The notes under the pieces are model-generated. The model saw only the letters and a list, made by a program, of their open reading frames with translations, made no database searches and was not told where the DNA came from. Below are positions 10,396-22,321 of a stretch of DNA of 64,000 nucleotides, in pieces (position 1 is the first letter of the stretch; the number at the start of each line of letters is the position of its first letter). The position numbers and the translations under genes were made by a program. Where the stretch lies: positions 124,947,583-125,011,582 of the forward strand of contig NC_134548.1 of assembly GCF_050624435.1 (NCBI RefSeq), given 5' to 3'. The stretch comes from Tenrec ecaudatus (lineage: Eukaryota; Chordata; Mammalia; Afrosoricida; Tenrecidae).

Positions 10396-13246
10396 ACGAG
10401 GCATGAGATGCAGTGAGCACTGATGCTAACAATGGCAAAGCAGCAATCATTGTCAAGATGCAAGCAGGAGGCATCCAAAGTGATTATTTGCTATTACCTG
10501 CATGTCAATTTCCCATAGGACGATCTATTAATAGCAGATTATTTAAGCATACATCAGTTTATTCTTATACCCTTAGGCCTCCCTTGCTGCTCAGCTGGTA
10601 TGTGCTCATGGGTATGTATTGTTTTAGTGTCAGCATTAATCTAATAACGTTCGGTAGGTAGATTTACCATCACAGTAAGTAAAGTCCTTCTTTTCCAGGG
10701 GGTGGAAATGAGAGGCACTGTGGCTAACTTCATATGCAAGTGATGCAATTAGCATAGAGATCCCATCTCAAATTGCCTATTTTCTAAGAGTTTCATCGTA
10801 TTAGGTGTTAGTTGTTTCTGACTAGCCTTTATAAAATAATTGATTTGGAACACCCTATGAAAAACACTCTCTTCATAAAAGATACAAAGATTGCCATTTC
10901 ACGATTGTACTTCTCCTATTTAAGAAGAGAAATTGAGAAGTCTGTAAGTGCCTGTCACCCAGTTCAAAGCTAATTTCAAGGTTAAGGGATAAGCACATTC
11001 TTACCTCAGGGCATCTCAAGGCATTCTTGACCTGAGGCTCAAGGACACTCAGGGGAAGGGTGCCTGGATGGGCTTTAAGGTTATCGGCAAAATGCTGTGC
11101 CTACTTGTATAGGTACACTCCTGTGAGGGGCATTTTCCACAGCTCTTTGTGAGATCTTCAAAGGAACCTATGACCCAGGAAGGGGGCTTCTTATCTCAAT
11201 GACTCCATTTCTCACGGCCTTGCTGGCTGTGTGCACTTAGAGCACACGAGGGACAGTAAACAAACACCCCAGCGAGTGACTTATTCTATATTCATTATTG
11301 AAAGACATTTGAATGTTCTTTGATGATTAAAAAGGCACCAGCTTCAGCCTGGGGATTTTGATGACCCATTTGTACTGTTAAGAGTCAAGAAAGTGAAATG
11401 GATTAGACTAACTATCTACTCACCACTCGATATCTTTGGGTCTTTTAAAATTTATTCCCTGGCATTGGCTTGTGTATTTGTCATTTGTCACTCTAAGAAC
11501 TGTCCGAAACAAAGGGAAATCCTCAACAGAAGTTTACCCTGTATTGAACATTCTGGGTGGCGGGGCAGTGACTAGTGACACATCTTAAAAAGCGCTGTTT
11601 TCGTAGTGAGTGTCTTATGGCCTTTAACGATGGTGTTCATTATTCCATTTTGTGGATTTCCTGTGATACTCTTCTCACGCAGAACCACACCTCAGAGGCA
11701 TCACTCTAACTCTGCTGTGGAAAGTAATGTTTTTCTTACAGCTTCATTCTAAGAGTTGCTTAATAGAAACAGATAAAACACGGTGGTAACAAACAAACTT
11801 TTTTCGTACAATATTTACATTGCTTTTTTCCCCATTAAGTCTAAACTGCACAGCAAGTATTTTTAAATTCACAAATTTGGCTTGGCAAAGTAGCCTTAAT
11901 TTCTAGAATCCCCTGCTTGATAGAAGAAAAAAGCATTCAATTTTTGTTTTCCCATTCACTCCTTATGTTTGATTAGTAGACCACCTCTGGATGATCTGGT
12001 GCATAATCTGTACCTTTACAACGCTAGCAGGTTGGCTTGGCCCCTTAGGCAAAGCAACCATGCTCAACGGTAGTTTAAAGACATGTACCTGTGATTGCAA
12101 TCAGCTTTATCATACAGACCTCCGGAGTACATGGAGAACAATTTCCTTTTACGTACTGTCTGAGCAACATGCATCTGATCTACTAGATTTACGGCCCCTT
12201 TTCTTCTGTTCCCTGCTTTAGGCAGCAGGTAGGGAGTATTTAGTTATAAAGCAGTCAATAGCCAGGGAACAGAAATTCAGTAATGGAGAAAGGAGTTCTC
12301 AATGGTATCTGTCTTACTCACAGCACAAAGTAACAGCTTAGGGAATCTCAAAGGACCTGGGTGGGGGTTCCCTTAAAATAGACAAGGGGTGTGACACCAT
12401 GGATCCATGAAAGCCCAGCTACCTGCGAATATTTTCTTGGACTAAATTTTCACCAGTAGAAACCCACGATCAAAAGTCAAGGTGTGAGATAATGACATCA
12501 CTAGCAAAGTCCAACAAGTTGACATGATTATTAAAAAAAACCAGGGGGTGGCATGCTGCGATAAGAAGCCAGAAAGTCAGGTGGCAAGGCCACATGACAT
12601 GATTGAACATATTGAGGTTAAGAAGCAAGAGCAGAGAGATGGGAGAGTATCATCAAAAGGCAGGAGGAGGTAAAAGGTCCCATACAAGTCACTTTGCCAA
12701 AAGCCATTCCGGGAACTAAATCCAGTGCCACTAGAAACCATTCCCATGAGCCACAGTTCTGTCATGAGGACAGCATGCCATACTTCCCAAGTCCCTTGTG
12801 TGCTCCGCACGTATTTGGGAAAGAGCTGAATGAACACATGTGTGATGCAGCTGGCAAGGGTGCAGGTTGCAACACTGTAGATGTGAGTAGACTGCAGGGA
12901 GAACCCACCTGTGAACTAGTGTGCCCAGGCCTCCCGCCCACAGAACCAGCCAGTCCTATTCTGTTCACGGCACCAGTGGCTCCTGTTTAAGCAGGTTTGC
13001 AGGACTCCTGAGAAAAGCGGCTTCCTGACAGATTGTCTTCTATCACAGGGGGTCTGATAGCTGGGTTTCACTGACCAGGTCCAAGTGTAAATAGAGGCAC
13101 TGCAGGAAGGCAGACACCCCCAGCTTCCACCCCCTCTGAAGAGTTAGATGGGAAATGCCCTGCAGCACAAATCCACCAGCACTGTGCGTGTGAGTCTGTC
13201 CTGTTTTACAATCAATGTGATTATAAATATTCCTGTCACTCCATTA
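10396..13246. other. Intron 5' of the Ig1 exon, mostly repeat-poor
   Basis: About 2.9 kb with almost no recognisable young repeats, in contrast to the rest of the window. No second exon, tRNA or RNA gene was seen. Open frames near 12577-12990 overlap on both strands and show no protein family. Confidence 0.45.
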
Positions 13247-13260
13247 GAAAATAAGTATTT

Positions 13261-13651
13261 TGATCCTTTCAGGCCCAGTGGTGTGAGTGGTGATACCTGG
13301 AGGGTGGAGGACAGGTGAGGTTGAAAGGGGGAAGCGATTACAGGGATCTACATATAACCTCCTCCCTGGGGTGGGGGGCGGGGTGGACAACAGAGAAGCG
13401 GGTGAAAGGAGACACAGGAGAGTGTAAGATATGACAAAATAATAATAATTTATAAATTACCAAGGGTTCATGAGGGAGGGGGAGTGGGCAGGGAGGGGGG
13501 GAAATGAGCTGATATCAAGGGCTCAAGTAGGGAGCAAATGTTCTGAGAATGATGATGGCAACAAATGTACAAATGTGCTGGACACAACGGACAGATGTGT
13601 GGATTGTGATAAGAATTGTACGAGTCCCCAATAAAATGATTTTAAGAAAAT
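13261..13651 (+). mobile_element. 5'-truncated L1 3' end
   Basis: The G-rich tract with 'ggatctacatataacctcct', 'caagggttcatgagggagg', 'gagctgatatcaagggctc' and the end 'aagaattgtacgagtccccaataaaatg' is the afrotherian L1 3' terminus. Imperfect 14-bp flanks gaaaataagtattt (13247-13260) and gaaaatacctattt (13652-13665) are a plausible target duplication. No coding part is present. Confidence 0.72.
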
Positions 13652-13665
13652 GAAAATACCTATTT

Positions 13666-14404
13666 CTAAGTGATCCATTCTCTGGTCACTCTTGAGTGTT
13701 ATGAATAGGAATTCAAGGATTTAAAAAGAACAATTGTTTCTTTAGATCCTCAGCTCTACTCCCTTGATTTAGATTTCTTTAAGGCTCACGGCGTGATTAC
13801 TCTTGATTTAGTCCTGTTGGCAGATCACATCGAAAACAATTCTCATGGAGCAAAGGAAGCCGCTTCTCTAAAATCCAGTCTTCATTTTAATCACTTTCAT
13901 TCCAATCTGAGAAACAAGTGTGTGCTTGGGGAATTTGATATGAAAATTCACAGAATAAGTCTATAAAGCGTCTACAGGGACACGACTCGACAGTATCCGT
14001 GCAGGAGTGCACAAGGAGATTACTAGGGGACCAAAAAGAACGCACAAATCAGGACACTTCCCTGGGTCGCCTGAGCAAACCCAGTGGCCTTTTAACAGAT
14101 AAGCTTTTGTCCCTCCTCAATATATCCAGGAAAGATAACCCAGACACACTTACCTGCTGTGAGAAAAATATTAGGTATTATATAATGAACAACAATGATT
14201 ATACTATCACTTTAGAAAATATTGCTTAGAATAAAATTACAGACAAGAATGGTTATATGAATTGTTTTTTGTTTGTTTGTTTGAGGAGGGGGCGTGGATA
14301 GGCTATGTCTCAAATGGCCAATTGGCCTCAAATGTGAAAGCCTCTGTTAGGTAAAATGGGCAAATATCACATGAGGAAATATGCAACTAACTGTTCAACA
14401 CCAG
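13666..14404. other. Unassigned intron
   Basis: No recognised repeat apart from a short gttt run near 14265. The frame 13999-14229 has no recognisable motif. Confidence 0.4.
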
Positions 14405-14598
14405 CCACAACTCTGCCATCGAGTCGATTCGGACTCCTGGCCACCTGACAGGGACCAGGAGAACTGCCCCGTGCGTTTCCGAGGCTGTAACTTTTTCCGG
14501 GAGTAGAAAGCGTCATCGTTCTCCCACTGAGAGACTGGTAGTTTAAAACTGCTGACCACATGGTCAGTAGCTCAACGTCTAGCCACAGCATGACCAGA
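14405..14598 (-). mobile_element. AfroSINE
   Basis: Reversed copy: 'tgccatcgagtcgattcgg', 'gagaactgccccgtgcg', 'gtttaaaactgctgaccacatggtcagtagctcaacgtc'. The head has lost the usual cagggctcc end. Confidence 0.82.
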
Positions 14599-15049
14599 GT
14601 TAGAGCTCTTGATACTCATTCCAACTTACATCTTGTACTAGAAATGTGCAGCGGGCTTGTTTATAGTGACTTTTAGATTGATAAATTCATTTACTGATGT
14701 TTGTTCTTTCTGACTCCATCGAATATTCCGCATTCCTATTATAGGACCAACTCTCCTGTTAGTAAATTAATAGGGCAATTGATAGGGGCAATTCAGACGT
14801 TGACCACAAGAGGGCGGAATGTCCAAGTTTTTGTGTAGCACTTCAGTTTTCCCTGTGTAACCTCTGAGCCATCTATCTGCCAACCACTGATTGCTGGGGA
14901 GGGAATTACAGCATACTGACGAGATTCACCGTTTGTGGGTGATAGAGGAGCCCAAAAGTTGAGCACACGGGCAATTGAGATGCCTCTCAAACTGGGGAAC
15001 CAAGCTAGGCACACACAAGGTGAATGACACGGTGCAGAAAGGTGTAACA

Positions 15050-15275
15050 GCAGCAGCTACTGGTATTCACTGAGCACTTATTCGACACAACTAGACACTG
15101 TGTAAAGGGATTTATGTGCATCTCCCCAATCATTTCATTCTCCTCTCCATTCTGGAAGCTAGAACCCGTTGTGATTCCCATTTTGCTGATCAGAAACCTC
15201 AAGTTCAGAGAACTTGCGTGAGTTACTCAAGTCCAGTCTCGTGGTGGCAGAATGCAGATCTCAGCCCAGGGGAAT
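15050..15275 (+). mobile_element. MIR element
   Basis: 'cactgagcacttattcgacac', 'attcccattttgctgatcagaaacctcaagttcagagaacttgcg...ctcaag' matches the tRNA-derived mammalian-wide MIR SINE core and flanks. Confidence 0.7.
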
Positions 15276-15424
15276 GTCACTTGAGATTTTAGATTCTTGA
15301 TCACTGTGTCGTCTATGCACCCATTTCTCTCTTACCTCCTCCCGACCCAAAAGCTGTATTACATTTTACTGGTTTGAAGTATGTATCAGTATAAGTCAAT
15401 TTTTGCTGATGTGGACTGAAACCT

Positions 15425-15500
15425 TTTCCTTCTGTGAAGCAGCTGATCTTTTAGATAGTGGCCAAGGGTGTAACCACTGTGTCACCAGCTTCCAAACTAA
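15425..15500 (-). mobile_element. AfroSINE remnant (weak)
   Basis: 'ccaagggtgtaaccactgtgtcaccag' recalls the reversed AfroSINE head. The rest is too diverged to align by eye. Confidence 0.35.
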
Positions 15501-15884
15501 ATCCACTAACAGCGAGTCAATTCCTGTCTTTCCTTTCTTTATTACAATAAAAATCCACCCCCCTCTTTCTGCTTCTTAGATGCCACATTTCATACCCAGC
15601 GGGATGGGGGGAAAGTGACCCATCCCCTTGTTAGATTTCTAAGGTTTTCCAACCACAATTAACCTGGTTAGCAAACACATTCACAGATGAATCATCCTAT
15701 CAGCATCTTTCTCTACCTTCTCTGACCAAGAGCCATCAGGCAGTTACAGAGGCTGTGGCTATAAGAGCCATATCAAATGATTCACGGCACCACACATCCA
15801 ATTGTGGTATTATTATTATAGTAGCACTATGAAAACCTTCTCATTCTCTTTTCAATACGTAACGGCCCTATGTAGAGTGTCTGA

Positions 15885-16003
15885 AATTCGAACTCTTTAC
15901 CGGAGCAGACAGCCTCATGTCTCTCCCAAGGAGCAGCTAGTGAGTTCGAAATTCAGACCTTGCCGTAAGAAAACCGATGCTTACCCAACGAGGCACGGCA
16001 CAC
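15885..16003 (-). mobile_element. AfroSINE fragment
   Basis: 'agacagcctcatgtctctcccaaggagcagctagtgagttcg...accttgccgtaag...gaggcac' is the reversed middle-to-head part of an AfroSINE. Confidence 0.62.
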
Positions 16004-17407
16004 CTTTTCATTCTATACACAACCTCTTAAATTTCTTGTCCCACTTGATGAGCCATTAAGAAATTAAAGTTTGTATTGCACTGGCCACATTTTCCTCTGT
16101 AGTTCAGTGTTCATGCCTGCCCTGCAGAGTGGCCCTTTCCAGCTGAGTGATATTATATCACAAAATAATAACCTTGTGGGAGTTAATAGCCATCAAATAT
16201 TGCATACCAATTATTTATCTGTGAATTACACACAGCATTTACACAGTAATGAGTTATTCAGTTTCTGCTTCCTGCATCTAACCTCTGAAGATCAGCTGTA
16301 AATCTTAGATAAATTTTATCTGACCCATTTCAATTTATTTGAAATGAAATACCAAGGGATCATCTAATTCCTAATAGTATAATCAAGGAATACAGTTGAG
16401 AGTTAATCTTAAAATTTGTTGTATTATTCTTATTGAGTGGAATGTGATGCTTTCTGTTCTGAATTATTTCAATGTAGGTACTGAGAGCCTTCTATTTCCT
16501 CCTTACCTCCTCTCTACCCAAAGATGTGTTTCTTTGAACGGATTTCTTGTATGCATCAGTATTGCTCCGTAGCAGATTTCCCACCCTGGCGCTATAAATA
16601 CAATGGATGATTATGGCTTCAGGTTTAGAGAAAGCATTTATACATTTCATTCTTTTATGAATTGGCTTATACGCTTACCTTTTACACTTTTACCCCCTAC
16701 TATTCTTCAATGACAACGTTCTGCCTAAATGAAATCCTTCGTCTCATTTCAACCTTGTTATTACACTTCATAATGGGCTCGCAACCGTCTTCATTCCCCT
16801 TTCATTATGGAATCTGTGCTACGCTTTGTCAAGAGCATTCTTTCCATCTTCATCTGATGAATGAGCTCCATTTCGTTCTGGTGGTGAAGCCACGTGAGGC
16901 ATTACAACCAACTTCTCAATTTCTTTTTATCTGAGGCCTGATGAGCCTCCTCGGGAATTAGCCACAAAGCCAGGACCTCTCTTCAGATGCGCTGATGCTG
17001 AGGCTAAGACAGCGGCAGCAAGTGCGCCTGGGGGAGGCAGGATTCAGCAATACTGGCCAAATTCACTAGCAGACTTTCCGTGGCTCTCTCCCATCCAGGA
17101 TGCTCACAGTGAGTTGATCATCTTCTCAGCCAAATCAGCTCTGCCTTCGGTGTGCAGGGTCAACCAAGCCAAGAATTTTACAAGTCATCTCTGACTCTTG
17201 CCCGGCCCCCCTCCACCTCCTCCCCTCCTCCCCCGACACACATACCAGACCTCTTCGTAGTCCTCTTGTAAGACATTAAGTCTTGTCATATTGGAGAAAA
17301 AATAAATTCTATTATGCCTCCTCCTCTCTGTGTTTGCATATATATGGAAGACCCGCTTTTGTTCTGATCTTACTAGGACTGTTAACAGATGCATCTAAGT
17401 CATCTTC
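16004..17407. other. Unassigned intron
   Basis: No confident repeat or gene. A pyrimidine-rich stretch lies at 17200-17235. Confidence 0.4.
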
Positions 17408-17423
17408 CAACCTTTCCACCTTT

Positions 17424-18074
17424 TTTGTTTGTTTGTTTAAGGGTAGCATTTTATTTTACAAATCATTTTATTGGAGGCTCATACAGCTCTTATCACAAGC
17501 CATCCATCCATCCATTGTGTTAAGCACATTTGTACATTTGTTGCCATCATCATTTTATAAACATTTTCTTTCTACTTCAGCCCTTGGTATAAGCTCCTCA
17601 ATTTTTCCCTTCCTCCCTCCCAGACCCTTGATAATTTTTAAATTGTTATTTGTTCATGTCTTACACTAACCGATGTCTCCCTTCACCCACTTTTCTTTTT
17701 TTTTTTCATCCCCCAGGGAGGGGTTATATGTAGATAATTGTGATTGGTTCCCTCTTTGTTTCCCACCCCACCACCTTCCCATTTTCCTCTTGGTATGGCT
17801 ACTCTCCTTATTGGTCTGAGGGGTTTATCAGTCCTGCATCCCCTGTGTTTCCAGGTCTTATCTGTAGCTGGGTACATGCTGTGATCTAGCAGGATTTGTA
17901 AGGTAGAATTGGGATCATGATAGTGGAGGGGAGGAAGCATTAAAAACTAGAGGAAAGTGGTATGTTTTATCGGTGCTATACTGCACCCTGACTGGCGGGT
18001 CTCTCCCTTGTGACCCTTCTGCATGGGGGTGTCCAATTGTCTACAGGTGAGCTTTGGAGTGCAGAGTGGCGACT
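17424..18074 (-). mobile_element. 5'-truncated L1 3' end with perfect 16-bp target duplication
   Basis: This is the reverse complement of the same L1 3' terminus as at 13261. The left edge holds the reversed A-rich tail (ttttttgtttgtttgttt), followed by 'attttattggaggctcatac' and 'gcacatttgtacatttgttgcc'. The flanks caacctttccaccttt at 17408-17423 and 18075-18090 are identical. The insertion lies beside or inside an L2 fragment that continues after 18090. It is about 650 bp, 3'UTR only, and looks relatively recent. Confidence 0.88.
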
Positions 18075-18090
18075 CAACCTTTCCACCTTT

Positions 18091-18400
18091 ATCTAGCCTT
18101 TAAACCACTACCAGAGTGATCTTTCTTAAGTGTCTGACCATGCCCCCTTAGCTGCTCCACCCTTGCTGTGGCTCCCTGTGTCAATCCCTACACTGAGTTT
18201 ATGACCTTCATACCACGCTGCCTGTCTCTTGGCCCTCTAGCCATTCCGCTTCACCATTCTCTGGACATTCAGTGCCCTTCTCTCTCTGGCTTTTCTGGAT
18301 CCTTCAACTACAATAGCTATTGCCTCCATCCCTGTCTATGGAAATCCCCCTCCTCCAGATAAAAGTGCCACTTTGGTGAAATGATTACTTCTCTGCCTCA
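18091..18400 (+). mobile_element. L2 LINE fragment
   Basis: 'ccactaccagagtgatctttcttaagtgtctgaccatg...tgctccacccttgctgtggctccctgtg' is the typical L2 3' region phrase order. The L1 at 17424-18074 inserted at its left edge. The open frame at 18407-18853 follows it. Confidence 0.65.
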
Positions 18401-19267
18401 CCCCTTGTGAATTCCTTTCCCCAAGGTTCCCTCTCCACCAAGATATTGTCTATCCTGCCCCTTCTGGCTAGATGCGGGTCTTACTTCTATCCCCAGGACA
18501 AGATCTGGTGCAAGTACACAGCATACCCCAATGGACTCATGGGGTTAGACTATATGTACAATTGTCTCCGAAACAAATGCACTGCGGATCAAAAGGCGTT
18601 TGCTTTCATCAAAGACACCTTAAGCTGCCTCCCCTTGCTCAGTGAGGACTGTAGCTCTACTCTGATAGGAATGGCCCCGCATCCAGCACTTACAAATGGT
18701 TGCTCTCTTTCCGTTAGCTGGTGTCCTGAGATACAAGAAGAGCACAATAGACTTTCTGTCACATCCCTGTTCCAGACCTCACAAATCCTTGCTACGTACG
18801 TTAAAATCATCTCGCCTGCCACTCAAGCCATGCCAACAACGACTACCCAATGAAAGCAGCTGCCTACCAGTCATCATGAGAAGCGCATGGCTCTGAAAGG
18901 TTACCCTCCTGGCCTCCCTGCCTCCCCCTCATTCTGTTAGTCAGTGAACAAATATGCAGCAGTCCTCTGTCCAATCAGCCCTTTCCTATCTCCACTTTCT
19001 CATCATTTTCCCCAATTAAGTCGTACCCTCAGTTTATTTTTCATACGTGTCCAGTTAGAAGTGAAATTTTGTGTCAAGTTAATAGTGGAATTGTGCTGTC
19101 ATTGTTTTCTACTATACTCCTGAGGAGCAGAGACTTCTTTTCTTATTTTCTACAGGCCGCATCCCCCAACCCCTTCTCTTTAACATCTCTGAAATGTGTG
19201 AACCCAGATATTGACTAGTTTCACTGAATATAAATTTACATATGTTTATCCTACAGGACCTGGCATT
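18401..19267. other. Unassigned intron with a 148-codon open frame
   Basis: It contains the frame 18407-18853, whose product matches no family I know. No splice sites or promoter support it. Confidence 0.4.
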
Positions 19268-19332
19268 CAGTAGCTACTTTACCAAGCCTGATGTTCTTCT
19301 CTCACAATGGTCTCCCCTGATAAGAGTTCCTT
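19268..19332 (-). mobile_element. Short RTE LINE fragment
   Basis: 'ctactttaccaagcctgatg...tctcccctgataa' matches the reverse-strand phrase found in the RTE copies near 2380 and 58220. It is only about 65 bp long. Confidence 0.45.
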
Positions 19333-19721
19333 TGCCTATCTATGTGCCAGGTTACCCCAACATCAGCTACCACAAATCCCTTTTCTTCTTGAGGTACACA
19401 CTAGAGAAGCTGGTCAGGACTAAACATACTTTTCAAACAGTTTTACTACTAATGCAATGAATTATAAATCTGTTTTGCTAGTTGTTTTACTGGAGCTCTA
19501 AAGCCATTATATATACTAATGCATGGAGTTATAAATATAGTCATAACTTTTATGTCATCCTTATATTGAGGTTAGATCATTATATTAACTTTTCAAATTT
19601 GGGGCATAGATAAGTCACATTACCCATAAATTTCTTTTCAGAAGTGATGAAGGTAGTATGAACTACTACAGTATATGCTTATATTAATTTAATATTTTAG
19701 AGTAACATGTGTTGCACTAAA

Positions 19722-19850
19722 GGAGCCTTGGTAGTATGGTGGTTACTGGAGAAAGATGAGGCTTTCTACTCTCATAAAGAGTTACAGTTTCAGAAACCCA
19801 CTGCCCTATAGGGTCACCATAGTCAGTATTGACTTCATGGCAGTCAGTTC
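19722..19850 (+). mobile_element. AfroSINE with internal deletion
   Basis: The head 'ggagccttggtagtatggtgg' jumps directly to 'ggagaaagatgaggctttct'. About 50 bp of the tRNA-like part is missing. The 3' part is intact to 'cttcatggcagtc'. Confidence 0.85.
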
Positions 19851-19994
19851 CTTTGTTATTTTTGGTACTACACATAACATTATATTTTTATGAATATTTG
19901 GCTAAATTATATTGTAGTGAATTATATTGTAATGTAAATGCAAATTAAGTTATATAGAATACTTATATGTTAGAAACTGTTTATATTATCGAGG

Positions 19995-20208
19995 ATCCCT
20001 GGAGGCAAAGTAGGTTATATGTTGGACTGCTGACCACAAAGTCAACAGTTTGAAACCACCAGCAGCTTAGACAGGTGAAAGATGAGGCTTCTTAATTCTT
20101 GAAAGATTTACTCACAGAAATTGAGAGGGGAAGTTCGACCCTATCCTAAAGGGTTGCTATGAGTCAGAATCGACTTGATGGCAGTGGGTTTGAGTTTTAA
20201 TATATACT
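19995..20208 (+). mobile_element. AfroSINE
   Basis: Complete copy from 'ggatccctggaggcaaag' to 'gtcagaatcgacttgatggc', about 140 bp right of another copy. Confidence 0.9.
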
Positions 20209-20282
20209 TATATAATGTGTGTTTACTTGATAGTTCAAATAATGATAAATGTGAAATCATGATGCAAAATATACTGTTATAA

Positions 20283-20445
20283 TCCATCCACTTCTATCAA
20301 GTTGATTCCAACTCAGACAAAGTCAGTAGGACAGAGTCGAACTGCCATGGAGGGATTCCAAACCATCAGTTTTGCAAGCGCAGGTTGCCAACTGAGAGGA
20401 TGTGTATTACAAACATTTCGTTAACAGCCAACCACCTCAGTGCTG
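20283..20445 (-). mobile_element. AfroSINE variant
   Basis: 'atcaagttgattccaactca', 'gtaggacagagtcgaactgccatgg', 'ccaactgagagg' give the reversed order of an AfroSINE variant with the longer 'ggacagagtcgaac' tail, shared with the copy at 24226. Confidence 0.78.
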
Positions 20446-20524
20446 AGTTTATGTGGTAATTTGGAGTGCCCGAGAAGGCTATTTACTTGATTAAATGGGA
20501 TGGGTATTGAGGAGCTATTTACTT

Positions 20525-20695
20525 GATTTTGCAATTGGTTTAGGCACTGGGCAACTAATCCGTGGTTGGAATTCACACGGACTGGCCGCCCGGGAGAAAG
20601 ACGAGGCTCTCTGCTCCTATAACGATTTCCAGTTGCGCAACCCTATATAGCATCGTGATGAGTCGGAATCCATGGGATGACAGTGGGCTCCTTGG
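20525..20695 (+). mobile_element. AfroSINE fragment
   Basis: 'gccgcccgggagaaagacgaggctctctgctcctat...atcgtgatgagtcggaatcc' is the middle and tail. The head is diverged. Confidence 0.78.
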
Positions 20696-20699
20696 TCCG

Positions 20700-21945
20700 A
20701 ATTGATTTCAGGACTGGCCTGAAACAGGGAGAGGTGACTTAGCAAAGTGCCCTGCACCTCCCATCATTTTTAGTTCTGACAGCCAGAACACTTCCCCTCG
20801 CACCCTCCAGTCTAGCTGTGCACAGTGGAATGCGAGAATCTCAGCCTCCTCCAGGTCAACAGCACAGACAGAGAGGTGGTAACAGGGAAAAGGCAGCTGC
20901 TGCCCTCTGGAACCAGTTCTCCTTCCCTTCTTTGCATATGCTTTCCGGGACCACAACAGAGGGGCTGCAGCCCTGAAGCTGCGCTCCCGGGGGAAGGGGT
21001 GAAGAGCCCCCACCACTGGAGCCTTAGAGCCCCAATTCTGGGAGACCACCATAAGGAGGAAGTGCATTCAAAGAGAACATTCAGTGGGGCACCATGGCCT
21101 GAGGGGGAGGTGGGGTGGGGGGATAAGGCACTTGGGACTCAGTGCCAGGGCTGGCGTGTTATCTCCAGTGCTGCACCTGTAGCACCAGGTATTTGAGATG
21201 GCACAAAAAGAAGCACTACTAACTGCCGGACCGGGATGGGCTAAACCGAGCTTTCACAGGATGGGTAGGAACTTTCAGATCTGTAGTATTATTGCCATGG
21301 TCAGAGCTTCACTACTCAGGATGCTGGCCTCACTTGTTCCCTTTAGAAAATAGATATGGTTACAAGGTATCAGATAGTATTAGTATGTACATTTTATTTT
21401 ATTTTTTTATGTAGGCTGGGAACAAAGTGAATAGAATAATATTTTCTACCCAGTCATTTTCCCAAGCCTGTTCTTTTGTCCCAAAGTTTAATTAACAGAA
21501 TAGGGAAGCTGCCCTGAACTGAACTCAACACTTTGGAAAATATGTACATTTTAGATGAATGTTCTAGGATCCATGTATATCATTGTGCCCATGTACTGAC
21601 TGTCTCAATTGTGAAAGGGGCATAATTATTATTTGCAGTTATAGGAATATTCCATTAGCAAACAGCACCAGCAGGATTGCATGTACTCTGTTTTACCTTT
21701 TGTCAAATGAGGATAATTATGTTACATTCATTACTATCATTTATGTTTACATTTTAAATTATTTATATTTAGTAATATCACTGTCATATTACTATTATAA
21801 TCAATGTCACAATTACATGATCAGATCATTAATCATTATAATTAACACCATGATTGTATTATTAATCTATTATTTATACCATAATTGTGCTACTAATTAA
21901 AAGGATTATATTAAGTGTAATGATTCCATTTTATAATTTTCTAAT
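20700..21945. other. Unassigned intron, GC-richer then AT-rich
   Basis: 20720-21200 is noticeably GC-richer, and both strands carry about 120-codon open frames there as a result. 21560-21945 is very AT-rich. CpG is not dense enough to suggest an island. Confidence 0.4.
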
Positions 21946-21957
21946 AAATGTAATTTA

Positions 21958-21990
21958 CACTTGATCTTAACCAAAAGACCAAGAAGCGAT
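21958..21990 (-). pseudogene. 33-nt retro-inserted fragment of U2 snRNA (5' end)
   Basis: Read on the minus strand from 21990, the sequence matches U2 snRNA nucleotides 1-33 (ATCGCTTCT..GG..CTTTTGG..TAAGATCAAGTG) with three C-to-T differences at positions 10, 13 and 21. After position 33 the match stops abruptly. The piece is bracketed by near-identical 12-mers: aaatgtaattta at 21946-21957 and aaatataattta at 21991-22002. That is the signature of target-primed insertion of a 3'-truncated snRNA copy. It lacks the Sm site, stem-loops and promoter elements, so it cannot be a functional U2 gene. Confidence 0.88.
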
Positions 21991-22321
21991 AAATATAATT
22001 TAAAATAGATTCATTCTCTAAGAAACCCTTGTGATACTCTTTCAGCTCTTCAAAATCAGGACAGCTGAAGGCAAGCACTGATACAGTTATTATATTATCC
22101 TAATATTTGTTTCTATTAAGGACACAGTAAATACCACACCTAGAAATGCTGGTATGGTCATTTTCTTCTTAGAAATGAAATAATTGTTAGAATTAATATT
22201 ACATTATTTTAGCATATCCTAATAATTGATGCCAATAAAAGAATAATGGTGTTATCTCTTCCTGCTTGTGGCATGGGGAATGATTTTAGGATATTGTTAA
22301 TCTATGTTATATTGATAGTAT

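Noticed and set aside
10103-10474. A complete small protein starting [19 protein letters not shown] with a signal-peptide-like start
   Set aside because: The first 30 codons are intron sequence upstream of a good splice acceptor, and the 'stop' is made by the splice donor. Only 10107-10380 is coding.
18407-18853. 148-codon open frame as a possible gene
   Set aside because: No recognisable domain, no splice or promoter support, and it follows directly on an L2 fragment. Length alone is plausible by chance in 64 kb.
20708-21196. Overlapping open frames on both strands, considered as a gene or CpG island
   Set aside because: The frames result from a locally GC-richer stretch. CpG density is low and no protein family is visible.
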